Shown: positions 1 to 9,579, counted from the first letter of the stretch. The stretch: 64,000 nt of DNA from Candidatus Amarolinea dominans (GCA_016719785.1 JADJYJ010000008.1:62001-126000); one strand, 5' to 3'. Numbers and translations are program-made. Notes: generated by a model not told the origin, from the sequence alone.

Positions 1-2
1 AG

Positions 3-3000
3 GTGGCCGGGTATGCCAGCAGCCAGGAACCTGGTCAACCCCAACTTCCCATGCAGGGCGCTCTGCTTGCCATTCCACCGGGCGCCCAGGTCACGGCAGA
101 GGTTATTTCCAGCGACGGCCAACTCCTGCCGCAGCGCCTCAACCTGCTGCCAACCCCGCGCCAGGTAGTTTCTACGATGGATCCGGCTGCCCAGGCTGCA
201 GCCGATGCCAGCGGAATGCCTTCCAAACCTGTTCCCGTTTACGAACGCAGCCGCACCACAGCCAGCGGCGTTGATCTCTTTCCCGCGCAGCTCGTGCATG
301 TCGGTGAGGTCGCCTTCGTGCGCGATCAGCGCGTCGTGCCGGTGCAACTCTATCCATTCCAGACGAACCTGACCACCGGCGCCGTGACCTACCACAAGCA
401 TCTACAGGTGATACTGCATTTCAGCTATCCTGACGGCGCGGTCGCAGCCCAGGCGCCGGCCGCGGCCGAATCACCGTATGTCGAATCTATGCTGCGCAGC
501 GCCGTGCTCAACTACGACAGCGCAACCGCCTGGCGCGAACGCCCGCCGGCCGCAGCGCGCCCCGGCGTCGTGCCGCCGGCTACGGGCGAATTCCGGCTGA
601 GCGTCAACGCCGACGGCCTCTATCGCGTCACCTACGCCGACCTGGTGGCTGCCGGCCTCGATCCGAACAGCGTCAACCCGCAGCAGTTTGCCATGAGCAA
701 TCAAGGCGCCGCAATTGCCATTGTCGTGGCCGGCGAAACGGACGGCCGTTTCGACCCCAATGACACGATCGAGTTCTACGGTCAGGGCTGGAACAGCTAT
801 TACACCAAAACCAATGTCTATTGGCTGGATGTGGATGGCCCGGCCGGTCCGCGCATGGGGACGCGCGATGTCACCCCTGGCAATGCCCCCATACCGACCA
901 GTTTCCGCACCACGTCTCACCAGGAAGAGCAGGTGTGGCGCTGGACGCAGCACCTGCAGAACAACAAGACCTGGTGGTGGCAGAAATACACCCTGTATGA
1001 TAATCCTAACGCCACCCAAGTGACGGCCACCCTGCCTCTCGTCCTGCCTGGCGTGGCGGTGCAGAGCCAGCCGGTTGGCGTGCGCGTGGCCATGGCGTCG
1101 AATACCGATTATCCGCAATTTCCCGATCATCACGTGCGCGCCTATTTCAACGACACCTCAACGCCGGTGGATGAACACCAGTGGAACGGCCGCGATCCCA
1201 TCGAGTTGGCCGGGACAGCCACCGGCAGCCTGCTCGCCGGGACCAACACGCTCTCGCTGCGCGCCGTCTTCGACATGGGAACGCCCTACGCCTACGACAT
1301 CTACTACCTGGACTGGGTCGAGATTACCTACGACCGCCTGTATGCCGCGCAGAATGGCGAGCTCTATTTTAGCGCCGACGCCGCCAACACCTGGCGTTTC
1401 AGCCTGGACGGCTTCACGACCCTGGCCCGCGCCTTCGACGTGAGCAATCCCAACAGCCCGGTGCGCCTGCTCAACAGCCAGATGAACGGCGGACAGCTGA
1501 CCCTCCAGGACAACGCCGGCCCCAGCACCCGTCTGTACGCCGTGGGTGACAACGCATTGCGCACACCGGCTGCCATCCAGCGCTACACGGCCCCTGCGCT
1601 CGATCTGCACGCCACGAGTCAGCGCGCCGACTACTTGCTCATCACCCACGCCGATTTCATGCAGGCGGTGCAGCCACTGGCGCAGTTCCGCACCGGCCAG
1701 GGCATGATCGTCGAAGTGATTGACGTGGCCTGGCTGTACGATCAGTTCAATGCAGGCGTCCTTGACCCCCAGGCCATCAAGAATTTCATTGACTATGCCT
1801 ATCATCAGTGGGCCGGGCCAGCGCCCAGCTTCGTGCTTCTCGTTGGTGACGCCAACTTCAATCCCATGGGCTACAACCCCACCTACTACGGACCGTGGGA
1901 GCCAACCTATCTGCCTACGTTCAACCTGGTCATTGACCCCTACACCGGCGAAGTAGCCGTTGACAATGAATTCGCCACGGTGAGCGGCAGCGACATCCTG
2001 CCGGACCTCTACATCGGACGTATGCCGGCGCAGACAGCGGCCGCCGCCAGCGCGATGGTGAACAAGACGATCGAATACGAACGCATCACGCGGCCGGCCG
2101 ACTGGCGCCAGCACACGCTGTTCGTGGCCGACAACTACTTGAGCGCCACCGGCGTGCCTGACCCGGCCGGTAACTTCGAAGAGGTCATCCAGGGCGTCAT
2201 CGCCGAAACCATCCCCGACTGGTACACGATTGACCGCGTCTACTACGACCCCAACCCCAACCGGCCACCCGACGCCTGGCGCTATCCAACTACCAACCAG
2301 GCCCGCGACGCCGTGGCCGCGGCCATCAATAACGGCGCCCTCTTCACCAACTACGTCGGCCATGCCACCATTGACAAATGGGCCGAAAACGTCTGGACCA
2401 CCGGCGATATTCCCCTGCTCAATAACCTCGATCGGCCCACGATTGCCGTCTCCATGGACTGCCTGGATGGCTACTTCGACTGGCCCAACCGCCCGAGCCT
2501 GGCCGAGACCATGCTGGCATACGCCAACGGCGGCACCGTGGCCCATTGGGCGCCGACCGGCCTGGGCGTTGCCACCGGCCATGACGTGCTGCACAAAGGA
2601 TTCTACAAGGCCATCAATGGCGATGGTGTTGATTTCTTTGGCGGCGCCGTCACCGCCGGCCGCTTGAGTCTGGCCGCCCGCGGCGCCTTCCCCGACCTGG
2701 TGCAAACCTTCATGATGTTTGGCGACCCGGCCGTGCGCTTTGTCACGCCAGCCTCGCCGCAAGAACTGGCCGTCAACCTGAACAGCACGCCGGGCGGTGT
2801 CGTTGGTTTGGGCAGCACCGTCACTTACCGAATTCGCTATGCCAACAACGGCAGCGCCGTCGCCGCCGACGCCACCCTCAACTTCCCACTGCCTCCCGGC
2901 CTCGTGAACGCCAGCTACACCTCCAGCGGGCCAACCATCACGCCGCTGAGTGGCGCCACCTATGCCTGGAACATCGCTTCCATCCCGATTGGCGCGACCG

Positions 3001-3530
3001 GCATCATCACCGTGCAGGCGCAGGTCAACCCGGCGCTGACCGCTGCCCAGGCGCCCATCATCACCACGGCTACCTTGCGCAATCGCTGGATCGAGCCAGA
3101 CATCAGCAACAACAGCGCTCGCCTCAGCCTGGATGTGCTCCTGGCCGATCGCTATGAAGCCGATGACACGCTGGCAACCGCCCATGCCATTCCCGGCATC
3201 GGCTTGCCCATGCGTCACACCCTGCACGCCAACGCCGATGCAGACTGGGCCTGGTTCGATGCCCAGGCCAACCAGCGCTTCTTCCTGCACACCGGCTCGT
3301 TGACCGGCAATGGTGACACCGTGCTCTCCCTTTTCGCGGCCAATGGCAGCCAACTGGGGCAGAACAATGACTTCACGGCCGGCGTACTGTGGTCCGGCCT
3401 GCAGTGGACAGCTCCGGCCGACGGGCGCTATTACGTGCGCGTGAGCAGCCAGGGCACGCCCGGCCCCTTCGCGTACGACTTAACGGTAGATTGGCAAAAA
3501 CGGGTCTTCTTGCCCTGGGCACGAAAGTAA
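3..3530 (+). CDS. Gingipain-type C25 cysteine protease, 5' end cut by window
   Basis: Large secreted cysteine protease of the Peptidase_C25 family. The frame is open to the window edge, and the GTG at base 3 is only its first visible codon, so the true start and signal peptide probably lie outside. An N-terminal propeptide-like beta region is followed by the C25 catalytic core at about residues 540-920. The probable catalytic His is in NYVGHAT (about H787) and the nucleophile in SMDCLDG (about C820). A DUF11-like beta domain (about 930-1050) and a C-terminal PPC-like domain (about 1060-1170) follow. The protein ends in VFLPWARK with no recognisable type IX sorting domain. It is the first gene of a same-strand group with the next three genes. 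Family assignment is firm; substrate is unknown. Confidence 0.88.
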   Translation: MAGYASSQEPGQPQLPMQGALLAIPPGAQVTAEVISSDGQLLPQRLNLLPTPRQVVSTMDPAAQAAADASGMPSKPVPVYERSRTTASGVDLFPAQLVHVGEVAFVRDQRVVPVQLYPFQTNLTTGAVTYHKHLQVILHFSYPDGAVAAQAPAAAESPYVESMLRSAVLNYDSATAWRERPPAAARPGVVPPATGEFRLSVNADGLYRVTYADLVAAGLDPNSVNPQQFAMSNQGAAIAIVVAGETDGRFDPNDTIEFYGQGWNSYYTKTNVYWLDVDGPAGPRMGTRDVTPGNAPIPTSFRTTSHQEEQVWRWTQHLQNNKTWWWQKYTLYDNPNATQVTATLPLVLPGVAVQSQPVGVRVAMASNTDYPQFPDHHVRAYFNDTSTPVDEHQWNGRDPIELAGTATGSLLAGTNTLSLRAVFDMGTPYAYDIYYLDWVEITYDRLYAAQNGELYFSADAANTWRFSLDGFTTLARAFDVSNPNSPVRLLNSQMNGGQLTLQDNAGPSTRLYAVGDNALRTPAAIQRYTAPALDLHATSQRADYLLITHADFMQAVQPLAQFRTGQGMIVEVIDVAWLYDQFNAGVLDPQAIKNFIDYAYHQWAGPAPSFVLLVGDANFNPMGYNPTYYGPWEPTYLPTFNLVIDPYTGEVAVDNEFATVSGSDILPDLYIGRMPAQTAAAASAMVNKTIEYERITRPADWRQHTLFVADNYLSATGVPDPAGNFEEVIQGVIAETIPDWYTIDRVYYDPNPNRPPDAWRYPTTNQARDAVAAAINNGALFTNYVGHATIDKWAENVWTTGDIPLLNNLDRPTIAVSMDCLDGYFDWPNRPSLAETMLAYANGGTVAHWAPTGLGVATGHDVLHKGFYKAINGDGVDFFGGAVTAGRLSLAARGAFPDLVQTFMMFGDPAVRFVTPASPQELAVNLNSTPGGVVGLGSTVTYRIRYANNGSAVAADATLNFPLPPGLVNASYTSSGPTITPLSGATYAWNIASIPIGATGIITVQAQVNPALTAAQAPIITTATLRNRWIEPDISNNSARLSLDVLLADRYEADDTLATAHAIPGIGLPMRHTLHANADADWAWFDAQANQRFFLHTGSLTGNGDTVLSLFAANGSQLGQNNDFTAGVLWSGLQWTAPADGRYYVRVSSQGTPGPFAYDLTVDWQKRVFLPWARK

Positions 3531-3556
3531 CCCGGAAAGCGAACGGCGAATCACGT

Positions 3557-4120
3557 ATGATGTCAGATTCCACACGCACCCGTGCCCTGGCGCTCGATCT
3601 GCTGCGCGATCATCTCGCGCATGATGGTCAACTGCGCTTCGAGGTGGTAGGCGCCTGTATGGCGCCCCTGATCGAGATCGGAGATGAGGTAGAATTGCAG
3701 GCGGCCAGGCCGGCCGACCTGCATGTGGGCGACATTCTCCTGTTCGACGAGAGCGGTCAGTTCTACACACACCGGCTGCTGGCCGCGCCGGCTCCAGATG
3801 TGGAAACCTGGCGACTGCAGACACGGGGCGACCGCTCACCGCTGCGCGATCATCCGTGGGACGCCAGCCAACTCGTCGGCCGCGTCATTGCGGTGTATAA
3901 GCCCAATGGACACCAGGTGAGCCTGACCACCGGCTATTGGCCCCTGTTCAATCGGATGGTCGGGCATTTGTCGCATCTGGAGATTGGCCTTCTTGCCCGC
4001 GCGGGAATGCTGCGTCAGCGCCTGCTTGGCACCCGCACGACCCCCTTTGGCGCGTGGCTGCGCCGCTTCCTGGCCGCCCCAGGGCGGATTGTCGTGCATT
4101 TATTAGCACGAAGGTCGTAA
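3557..4120 (+). CDS. S24/S26 (signal peptidase I-like) protein with Cys at the nucleophile position
   Basis: About 187 residues with a signal-peptidase/LexA-like fold. Box B reads GACMAPLIEIGD (residues 32-43), where family members normally have Ser before the Met; here it is Cys34. The later motifs YTHRLL (His72) and TRGDRS (91-92 Gly-Asp) followed by Asp98/Asp102 resemble the ER-type/SipW subgroup, which uses His rather than Lys as base. No clear N-terminal membrane anchor is visible. ATG 3557 is directly followed by a second ATG (3560), and either could be used. The gene lies 26 nt after the C25 protease and 29 nt before the Thr/Pro-rich surface protein, suggesting a role in processing exported partners, but activity is unproven. 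Confidence 0.7.
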   Translation: MMSDSTRTRALALDLLRDHLAHDGQLRFEVVGACMAPLIEIGDEVELQAARPADLHVGDILLFDESGQFYTHRLLAAPAPDVETWRLQTRGDRSPLRDHPWDASQLVGRVIAVYKPNGHQVSLTTGYWPLFNRMVGHLSHLEIGLLARAGMLRQRLLGTRTTPFGAWLRRFLAAPGRIVVHLLARRS

Positions 4121-4149
4121 ACATCTTTGTCGAGGTCTAATCTACCGTT

Positions 4150-5304
4150 ATGAATTATCGCCTTCTCTGGTCCGGAACAAACCAACGCACGCCAACGGTT
4201 TTCTGGCTGTTGCTCATGCTGCTCTTGGTCGTCATCGCCACTGGCACAGGCTCAGCCGCCGCAGCCGAGCCAACCAGCGTGACCCTGTCCTCCTTCACTG
4301 CCGAAACGCAGGGCAACACCATCTTCGTGCGTTGGGTCACAGAGACCGAACTCGATGTCTACAACTTCATTCTGTACCGCGGCACGTCCCCCCAACCCGT
4401 CGAACCGTTCGTCACCGTCTGCACGCAGTCCCCACAGGGCAGCGGCATTAGCGGCGCAACCTATACCTGCACCGATGACAAGCCGGGCCTGACAGCCGGC
4501 CACGCGTACTACTATTGGCTTTATGAATACAACGCCAACGGCCAACCCACCGTCTACCCGGCCGGTACTAATCCGACCTATTTCCAGGGTACACCGACGG
4601 CCACCCCCACCGTGCCGGCGGATGCAACGAACACACCCACGCCGACGGTGACGCCCACTTCGGAGTTTACGCTCACGCCCACACCCACGGCCAGTGTGAC
4701 CGCGACACCCATCCCGACCCAGGCGGTGACCAACACGCCGACCAGTGTCGGGGCGACGAATACGCCAACGTCCCCCGCGGCGACCAATACACCGACGACC
4801 CCGCCCACCAACACCCCGATCGTGCCGCCTACGAACACGCCGACTCTCGTGCCGGGCGCGACCAACACACCGGTCGCCAATGCCACCGCGACGACGCCGG
4901 CTACAGCAACCGCAGCCGTCACCCTGACGCCGCCTGTGCAAGGCACCGCAACCCCCACGGCTCCGCTGCCGGCTGATGGCGCCACCGCCACGCCAACCCT
5001 GGACATAAGCCCCACCGACGCGGTTTCCGCCACGGTCACTCTGACCAGTACACCGCCGACGCCAGGCCCTACGGATGATGCAGCCCTAACCCCGCCAGTT
5101 GGCGCCGCCACGCGCCTGCCGTCCCGCGTGCGTCCCGACGCGACCGTCACGCCAGCCTCCGCGGGCGTGGCGCGCAACACGGCCGCCACCGGCCTGCTGC
5201 TTTGCCTGGGCGGCGGCGCCATCGTGGGGGCGGGCCTTCTGGCCGTCGTCGGCTTTGTCCTCTGGCGTCGCCAGCCCGGCGGCAAGAACGATCCATCGTC
5301 ATGA
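4150..5304 (+). CDS. Thr/Pro-rich membrane-anchored surface protein
   Basis: Cell-surface protein of 384 residues. It has an N-terminal hydrophobic signal segment (about 17-40), an Fn3-like beta domain (about 42-145, with ITVRWVTETE-type sequence and LYRGT), and a long low-complexity stalk of TNTPT/TATPT repeats (about 150-325). A C-terminal transmembrane helix (about 343-370) is followed by RRQ and a short polar tail. The architecture is that of a wall-spanning stalk that displays a small domain. The stop codon overlaps the start of the downstream C25 lipoprotein (ATGA), so the two are almost certainly co-translated. Beyond an anchor or scaffold for the neighbouring proteases, no function can be given. 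Confidence 0.75.
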   Translation: MNYRLLWSGTNQRTPTVFWLLLMLLLVVIATGTGSAAAAEPTSVTLSSFTAETQGNTIFVRWVTETELDVYNFILYRGTSPQPVEPFVTVCTQSPQGSGISGATYTCTDDKPGLTAGHAYYYWLYEYNANGQPTVYPAGTNPTYFQGTPTATPTVPADATNTPTPTVTPTSEFTLTPTPTASVTATPIPTQAVTNTPTSVGATNTPTSPAATNTPTTPPTNTPIVPPTNTPTLVPGATNTPVANATATTPATATAAVTLTPPVQGTATPTAPLPADGATATPTLDISPTDAVSATVTLTSTPPTPGPTDDAALTPPVGAATRLPSRVRPDATVTPASAGVARNTAATGLLLCLGGGAIVGAGLLAVVGFVLWRRQPGGKNDPSS

Positions 5305-7496
5305 CAGTTCACACACCGTTCAGAAGATACTCGCTCAGCCTGATGCTGGCGCTGACGGCTGCGCTTCTCCTTGCGGCCTGCAACCAGCCGTCACCGCCAG
5401 CGGTGAGCACCGGCGTCTATAAGATCCAGGTTGCACAGGACGGCGCTTACCGCCTGACCCGCGCCCAACTCCCCGGCCTGACCACCGAGGAGTTTGCAGC
5501 CGATCGCCTGTCTCTCACCCGCAACGGCACGCCGGCGCCATTCACCATGCTGGACGAGGGGAGCGACAAGGCGCTCTATTTCTACGGGCAAACGCTGGCG
5601 GATGACTATGCGGCTTATGAGGTCTACTGGCTGCGCGTGCTGCCGGCTGAGTCTGAACGGCCCAGCGGGCCGCAGCTGACCTCACGCGAGGTGCAAGCAA
5701 TGGCCGCGACGCCCGTCACCGCGACGATTGCCACGGTGCGCGCCGAAGAGGATTTGATTTACGTGCCCAAAGGTCCGCCGGCCGGCGAGCATTGGCAGTG
5801 GCAACAACTGCGCGCACCGCTCACCACCACCGTCACCATCAACCTCGCCCAACTCGTTGACATCTCCAGTACGCTGCGCGTGGCGCTGTGGGCCAGCACG
5901 CAGACACCCACCAACCCCGACCACCACATGCGCCTGCTCGTCAACGAGCAACAGGTCGCGGATGAGGCCTGGGACGGCGCCGGTCGCCACGTCATCAGCA
6001 CGACCATCCCCTCCGGCCTGCTGCGTGAAGGCGCCAATACCGTCACCATCGCGGTGCCGGGCGACACCGGCGCGGTGGTAGACAGCTCTGTCCTCGACTG
6101 GGTTGAAATCAGCTATCTGCGCAGCTTGAAGGTGCAAGCTGATCGAGTGACCTGGCAGGCGGAGGCCGAGCAGGCAGACTTCAAGCTGACCGGTTTCAGC
6201 ACGGACCGCCTGCTGCTGTGGGATGTCAGCGAACCGCTGACGCCCACGCTGCTGACAGGGTTCACCACCGCGCCGAATGAGGACGGTTTTGCGCTGCGCT
6301 TTCATGATGACGACGCGACCGGCCGGCGCTACCTGGCCCTGGCGCCTGCGCAGGCGCTGACGCCCGCGGCCATCGTCCCCTGGCAAGGTACCGATCTGCG
6401 CCAGGCAACGGACGGCGCCGACTACATCATCATCACACCGGCCGAGTTTGCCGCCGCGATCCAACCCCTGGCTGAACAACGGCAGGCCACTGGCCTGCGC
6501 GTGCTGGTTGTCAACCGCGACGATGTCTTCGACAGCTTCAGCAACGGGCGGCCCAGCCCGTTCGGGATCCGTGATTTCCTGAGTCATGCCTTCGACAACT
6601 GGCCGGCGCCGGCCCCGCGCTTCGTCCTTCTGGTGGGCGATGCCAGCTACGACTATCGCGACCGGCTCAAGGGCAAGTTCAAGAACCATCTGCCCACGTT
6701 CCTGCTCGATACCACCTATGTGGGCGAGACCGCCAGCGACAACTGGTTCGTCAGCTTTGGGGGCGAGACTGATTACCGCCCCAGCATGGCGATTGGCCGT
6801 TTGCCCGCGCAGAACGTGGAGCAGTTGCGGGCGATGGTGAAGAAGACCCTGGCCTACGAAACCGCACCGCCCAGCGGTGAATGGCGTCGCCGCGTGATGC
6901 TGGTCGCCGACGATGATGACGCCGCGTTCACGCAGATGTCGGACACGCTGGCGACCGACTATCTGTCCAAGACCTATACGATTGACAAGGTGTACATCGG
7001 ACAGACGCCCAACGCCAACGCCGACGTACTGAAGACCTTCGACGAAGGCGTCAGCATGGTCAACTACGTGGGGCATGGCAGCCTGGATGTGTGGGGCGCG
7101 GAAAAGGCGCTGCAGAGCGCGGACCTGGCGAAGATGAGCAGCAACGGCGGGCGCCTGCCGCTGCTCGTCACCATGACCTGCCTGACCGGGTTTTTCCATC
7201 ATCCTACGGCCGACTCGTTAGGCGAAGTGCTGCTGCGTGCGGCCGACAAAGGCATCGTCGCGGCCCTGGTGCCCACCAGCGAGTCAGTAACCTCCCAGCA
7301 AGAACCCCTGGCAGATGCCTTCTACCGCGAGCTGCTGACCGTAGAGGGCGCCACCGTGGGTGAAGCCATGATGCGGGCCAAACAGTCCATGCCGGACAAC
7401 GGCAGGGCCTATCGCGACGTGATGGAGACCTTCAACCTGCTTGGAGATCCGGCCCTGCGCCTCGTCAAGCCGGCCGCAGAGACCGCGTCCCCGTGA
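5301..7496 (+). CDS. C25 (gingipain-type) cysteine protease, predicted lipoprotein
   Basis: 731-residue exported protease. ATG 5301 overlaps the previous stop codon; an in-frame extension upstream lies inside the preceding gene and was discarded. The N-terminus has a hydrophobic stretch ending in LLAAC, a lipobox placing the acylated Cys near residue 27. The Peptidase_C25 core spans about residues 370-725, with probable catalytic His592 in NYVGHGS and Cys627 in TMTCLTG. It shares domain order with the protease at the left edge but lacks its C-terminal DUF11/PPC domains. It is the last gene of the four-gene group, followed by an inverted-repeat region before a convergent ABC permease. Confidence 0.87.
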   Translation: MTVHTPFRRYSLSLMLALTAALLLAACNQPSPPAVSTGVYKIQVAQDGAYRLTRAQLPGLTTEEFAADRLSLTRNGTPAPFTMLDEGSDKALYFYGQTLADDYAAYEVYWLRVLPAESERPSGPQLTSREVQAMAATPVTATIATVRAEEDLIYVPKGPPAGEHWQWQQLRAPLTTTVTINLAQLVDISSTLRVALWASTQTPTNPDHHMRLLVNEQQVADEAWDGAGRHVISTTIPSGLLREGANTVTIAVPGDTGAVVDSSVLDWVEISYLRSLKVQADRVTWQAEAEQADFKLTGFSTDRLLLWDVSEPLTPTLLTGFTTAPNEDGFALRFHDDDATGRRYLALAPAQALTPAAIVPWQGTDLRQATDGADYIIITPAEFAAAIQPLAEQRQATGLRVLVVNRDDVFDSFSNGRPSPFGIRDFLSHAFDNWPAPAPRFVLLVGDASYDYRDRLKGKFKNHLPTFLLDTTYVGETASDNWFVSFGGETDYRPSMAIGRLPAQNVEQLRAMVKKTLAYETAPPSGEWRRRVMLVADDDDAAFTQMSDTLATDYLSKTYTIDKVYIGQTPNANADVLKTFDEGVSMVNYVGHGSLDVWGAEKALQSADLAKMSSNGGRLPLLVTMTCLTGFFHHPTADSLGEVLLRAADKGIVAALVPTSESVTSQQEPLADAFYRELLTVEGATVGEAMMRAKQSMPDNGRAYRDVMETFNLLGDPALRLVKPAAETASP

Positions 7497-7586
7497 AGCG
7501 GACACCTGCTGCCGGAGACATTTCAATTTTGGAGTCCAGTCCACGCAGGTGGACTTCGCAATCGTAGCCGCGACTTACAGTCGCCG

Positions 7587-7744
7587 GATTAATCAGCAGT
7601 TCCAAATGTAGCCTGGTTTTTAACCACAGAGATCACAAAGAACGCAGAGAGGTTGCCGATTTGCGTCTGATCTGCCGTTTCTTTGTGTTCTCTGTGCTCT
7701 TTGTGGTTGAATGTGTGCTACATTTGGAACTGCTGCGGATTAAT
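7587..7744. repeat. Long imperfect inverted repeat between convergent genes
   Basis: Arms of roughly 55-60 nt face each other. The left arm begins ATTAATCAGCAGTTCCAAAT and continues through AACCACAGAGATCACAAAG. The right arm ends CTTTGTGGTTGAATGTG, then CTACATTTGGAACTGCTG and GGATTAAT. The right arm overlaps the stop codon of the ABC permease. The RNA would fold into a long hairpin from either strand, so it may serve as a bidirectional terminator or be a MITE-like insertion. The remaining bases 7497-7586 hold no gene. Confidence 0.7.
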
Positions 7745-8588
7745 AGTGCGCCAGGCTGCCGTCAATCTTGGCCCAGCGCACCGCCTGTTTGAAGGTGAAT
7801 AGACTGAACGGAACCAGGATCAGGCAGAAGACGATCAGGGCGCCGATGTCGGGCAGCAGGACCGACCAGGACGCATCAGTGAGCAGCGCGTTGCGCATCG
7901 CGCGCAGCGCATAGGTGACCGGGATCAGCGCGGCAAAAAATTGCAGCCATGACGGCAGCAGTTCGACCGGATAGTAGACGCCGCCCAGCAGCAGCCCCAC
8001 CCCACCGACAATGGTTGTCACCGGGTCTCCCCGCTTCGTCACCATGATGAAACTGGCGGCCATGATACCCAAGCCACTGAAGGCCACGATGGTCAATACC
8101 AGCACCACGAGCGCGCCCAGGTAGTTGGCGTTGCCCAAATCGGCGCCAAACACGAGCGTGCCCAAGAGAAGATAGATGAACACGCGCAAGGTGGTGAAGA
8201 GATAGTCCCACAAACAAGATGAAATGATGATCGTCGGCAGGTCCGTGGGGGTGAGCAGCATCGCCTCCAGGGTGCCGGTGATCTGCGCATCGCGCAAATT
8301 TTTGGCGAAACCGGAGATGGCAATCGTGAAATAGAGGCTGAACGCCACGCCGATCAGCACAAAGGCGAAATAATCGCCGTTGTACGCGTCCAGGGAGGGC
8401 TGGCGTTCGCCGTCCACCAGGCGGGCCAGAAAATAAAACATGAAGACGTTGAGAAAGATACCGACCAATTGCAGCAGGAATGACAGTTTGTAACTCAGTT
8501 CGATGATGAAGTCGCGGCGCAAGAACCAGCCGGCTTTGCCCAAACGCTGAACAAGGGGGGATGGCAGACGCACAGTCCAGTTATTCAT
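7740..8588 (-). CDS. ABC-2 type transporter permease
   Basis: 282-residue integral membrane protein with about six hydrophobic helices (near residues 35-57, 68-90, 115-138, 148-172, 180-200 and 245-268) and the typical ABC-2 layout (a glycine-rich segment VTTIVGGVGLLLGGVYYP near 180-200). It would form the channel of an efflux system. Its ATG lies 8 nt inside the 3' end of the upstream ATPase gene, so the two form a translationally coupled exporter operon. Substrate cannot be told from sequence; drug, lipid-linked sugar or polysaccharide export are all possible. Confidence 0.85.
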   Translation of the reverse strand: MNNWTVRLPSPLVQRLGKAGWFLRRDFIIELSYKLSFLLQLVGIFLNVFMFYFLARLVDGERQPSLDAYNGDYFAFVLIGVAFSLYFTIAISGFAKNLRDAQITGTLEAMLLTPTDLPTIIISSCLWDYLFTTLRVFIYLLLGTLVFGADLGNANYLGALVVLVLTIVAFSGLGIMAASFIMVTKRGDPVTTIVGGVGLLLGGVYYPVELLPSWLQFFAALIPVTYALRAMRNALLTDASWSVLLPDIGALIVFCLILVPFSLFTFKQAVRWAKIDGSLAHY

Positions 8589-9579
8589 GGCTTTGTTCCT
8601 GTGTCAGCGTGACGAAAAGCTCTTCGAGAGAGACCTCTTCGTGCCGCACGGTCTGGATACAACCGCTGGCGGTGACAATGCCGGTGATGGCATCGGACAG
8701 CAAATGATCGTCGGCGACGGTGAGCACGAGATGCACGGCGCCGTTGGCGGCCGCTTCCTGGTGCAACGTTGGAATCTGCTGGCAAAGCCGATCTACCTGC
8801 GCCGGTGTCAGGCCCTCCACCGTCAAGTGATAGCGATGGCGTGCTTGCAGCGCCTGGCGCAGGTCGGCCAGGGTGCCCACGGCTTGCAGGCGTCCCTTGT
8901 GCATGATCCCCACCCGCGCACACAGCTTGGCCGCTTCGTCCAGGCGGTGTGTGGTGAGAAAGATGGTCATGCCCTCGCGGGCCAGCAGTTCATCCTGGAT
9001 CAGGCTGTGCAGTTGGCGCGTGGAGTTTGGATCGAGGCTGCGGGTGGGTTCATCCAGGAAAAGGATACGCGGGCGGTGCAGAATCGCCCGTGCAATGCTC
9101 AGGCGCTGGCGCATGCCGCTGGAATAGGTCTGAAAACCCGCATCGCCCACCGCGCTCAGCCCCAACTGGCTCAGCACTTCATTGACCCGTGGCGCAATGT
9201 GCTGCTTGGGCAGATTGCACAGTGCGGCAAAGAACTCCAGATTCTGGCGGCCGCTCAGGCGCCAGTAAAAGCTACGTTCATCGCCGGTGGACATGCCTAT
9301 CTGGTCGCGCACGTGGTCAGACTGCGTCACCAGGTCGAAATCGCCCACGCGGGCGCTGCCAGCGGTGGGCAGAATCAGCGTACAGAGCAGCTTCACCAGG
9401 GTGGTCTTACCGGCGCCGTTGGGGCCGAGCAGGCCAAACAACTCGCCCGCCTGGACGCTCAGCGTGATATGGCTCACCGCTTCCGGTGTCGAATCGGTGT
9501 GCTGGCGCAGCCAGCGCCGCACGCCGTTGGTTGGGGGATAACGTTTGCTCAGATCATGCGTCTCAATCGCCAGTGTCAA
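8581..9579 (-). CDS. ABC transporter ATP-binding protein (exporter)
   Basis: ATPase partner of the ABC-2 permease. A TTG start at 9579 is preferred because a GGGAG box lies about 8 nt upstream and the protein then begins MTLAIETHDLSKRYPP, the usual first strand of the domain; the frame is open further upstream to 9711. Walker A is LLGPNGAGKTT, the signature is YSSGMRQRLSIARA, Walker B is RILFLDEPTRSLD, and the switch His is in LTTHRLDEA. The C-terminal 70 residues form the extension common in daunorubicin-resistance-type (DrrA-like) ATPases. It overlaps the permease by 8 nt. Confidence 0.86.
   Translation of the reverse strand: MTLAIETHDLSKRYPPTNGVRRWLRQHTDSTPEAVSHITLSVQAGELFGLLGPNGAGKTTLVKLLCTLILPTAGSARVGDFDLVTQSDHVRDQIGMSTGDERSFYWRLSGRQNLEFFAALCNLPKQHIAPRVNEVLSQLGLSAVGDAGFQTYSSGMRQRLSIARAILHRPRILFLDEPTRSLDPNSTRQLHSLIQDELLAREGMTIFLTTHRLDEAAKLCARVGIMHKGRLQAVGTLADLRQALQARHRYHLTVEGLTPAQVDRLCQQIPTLHQEAAANGAVHLVLTVADDHLLSDAITGIVTASGCIQTVRHEEVSLEELFVTLTQEQSHE

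Noticed and set aside
1158..3353. 731-codon open frame on the minus strand
   Set aside because: Lies wholly antisense to the C25 protease, with low-complexity Gly/Val/Ala composition and no domain. High GC leaves such frames open by chance.
3..3530. Type IX secretion substrate
   Set aside because: No C-terminal sorting domain is visible and no por genes occur in the window; the C-terminus is a PPC-like domain.
5682..7202. 506-codon minus-strand frame
   Set aside because: Antisense shadow of the second C25 protease; no RBS or family motif.
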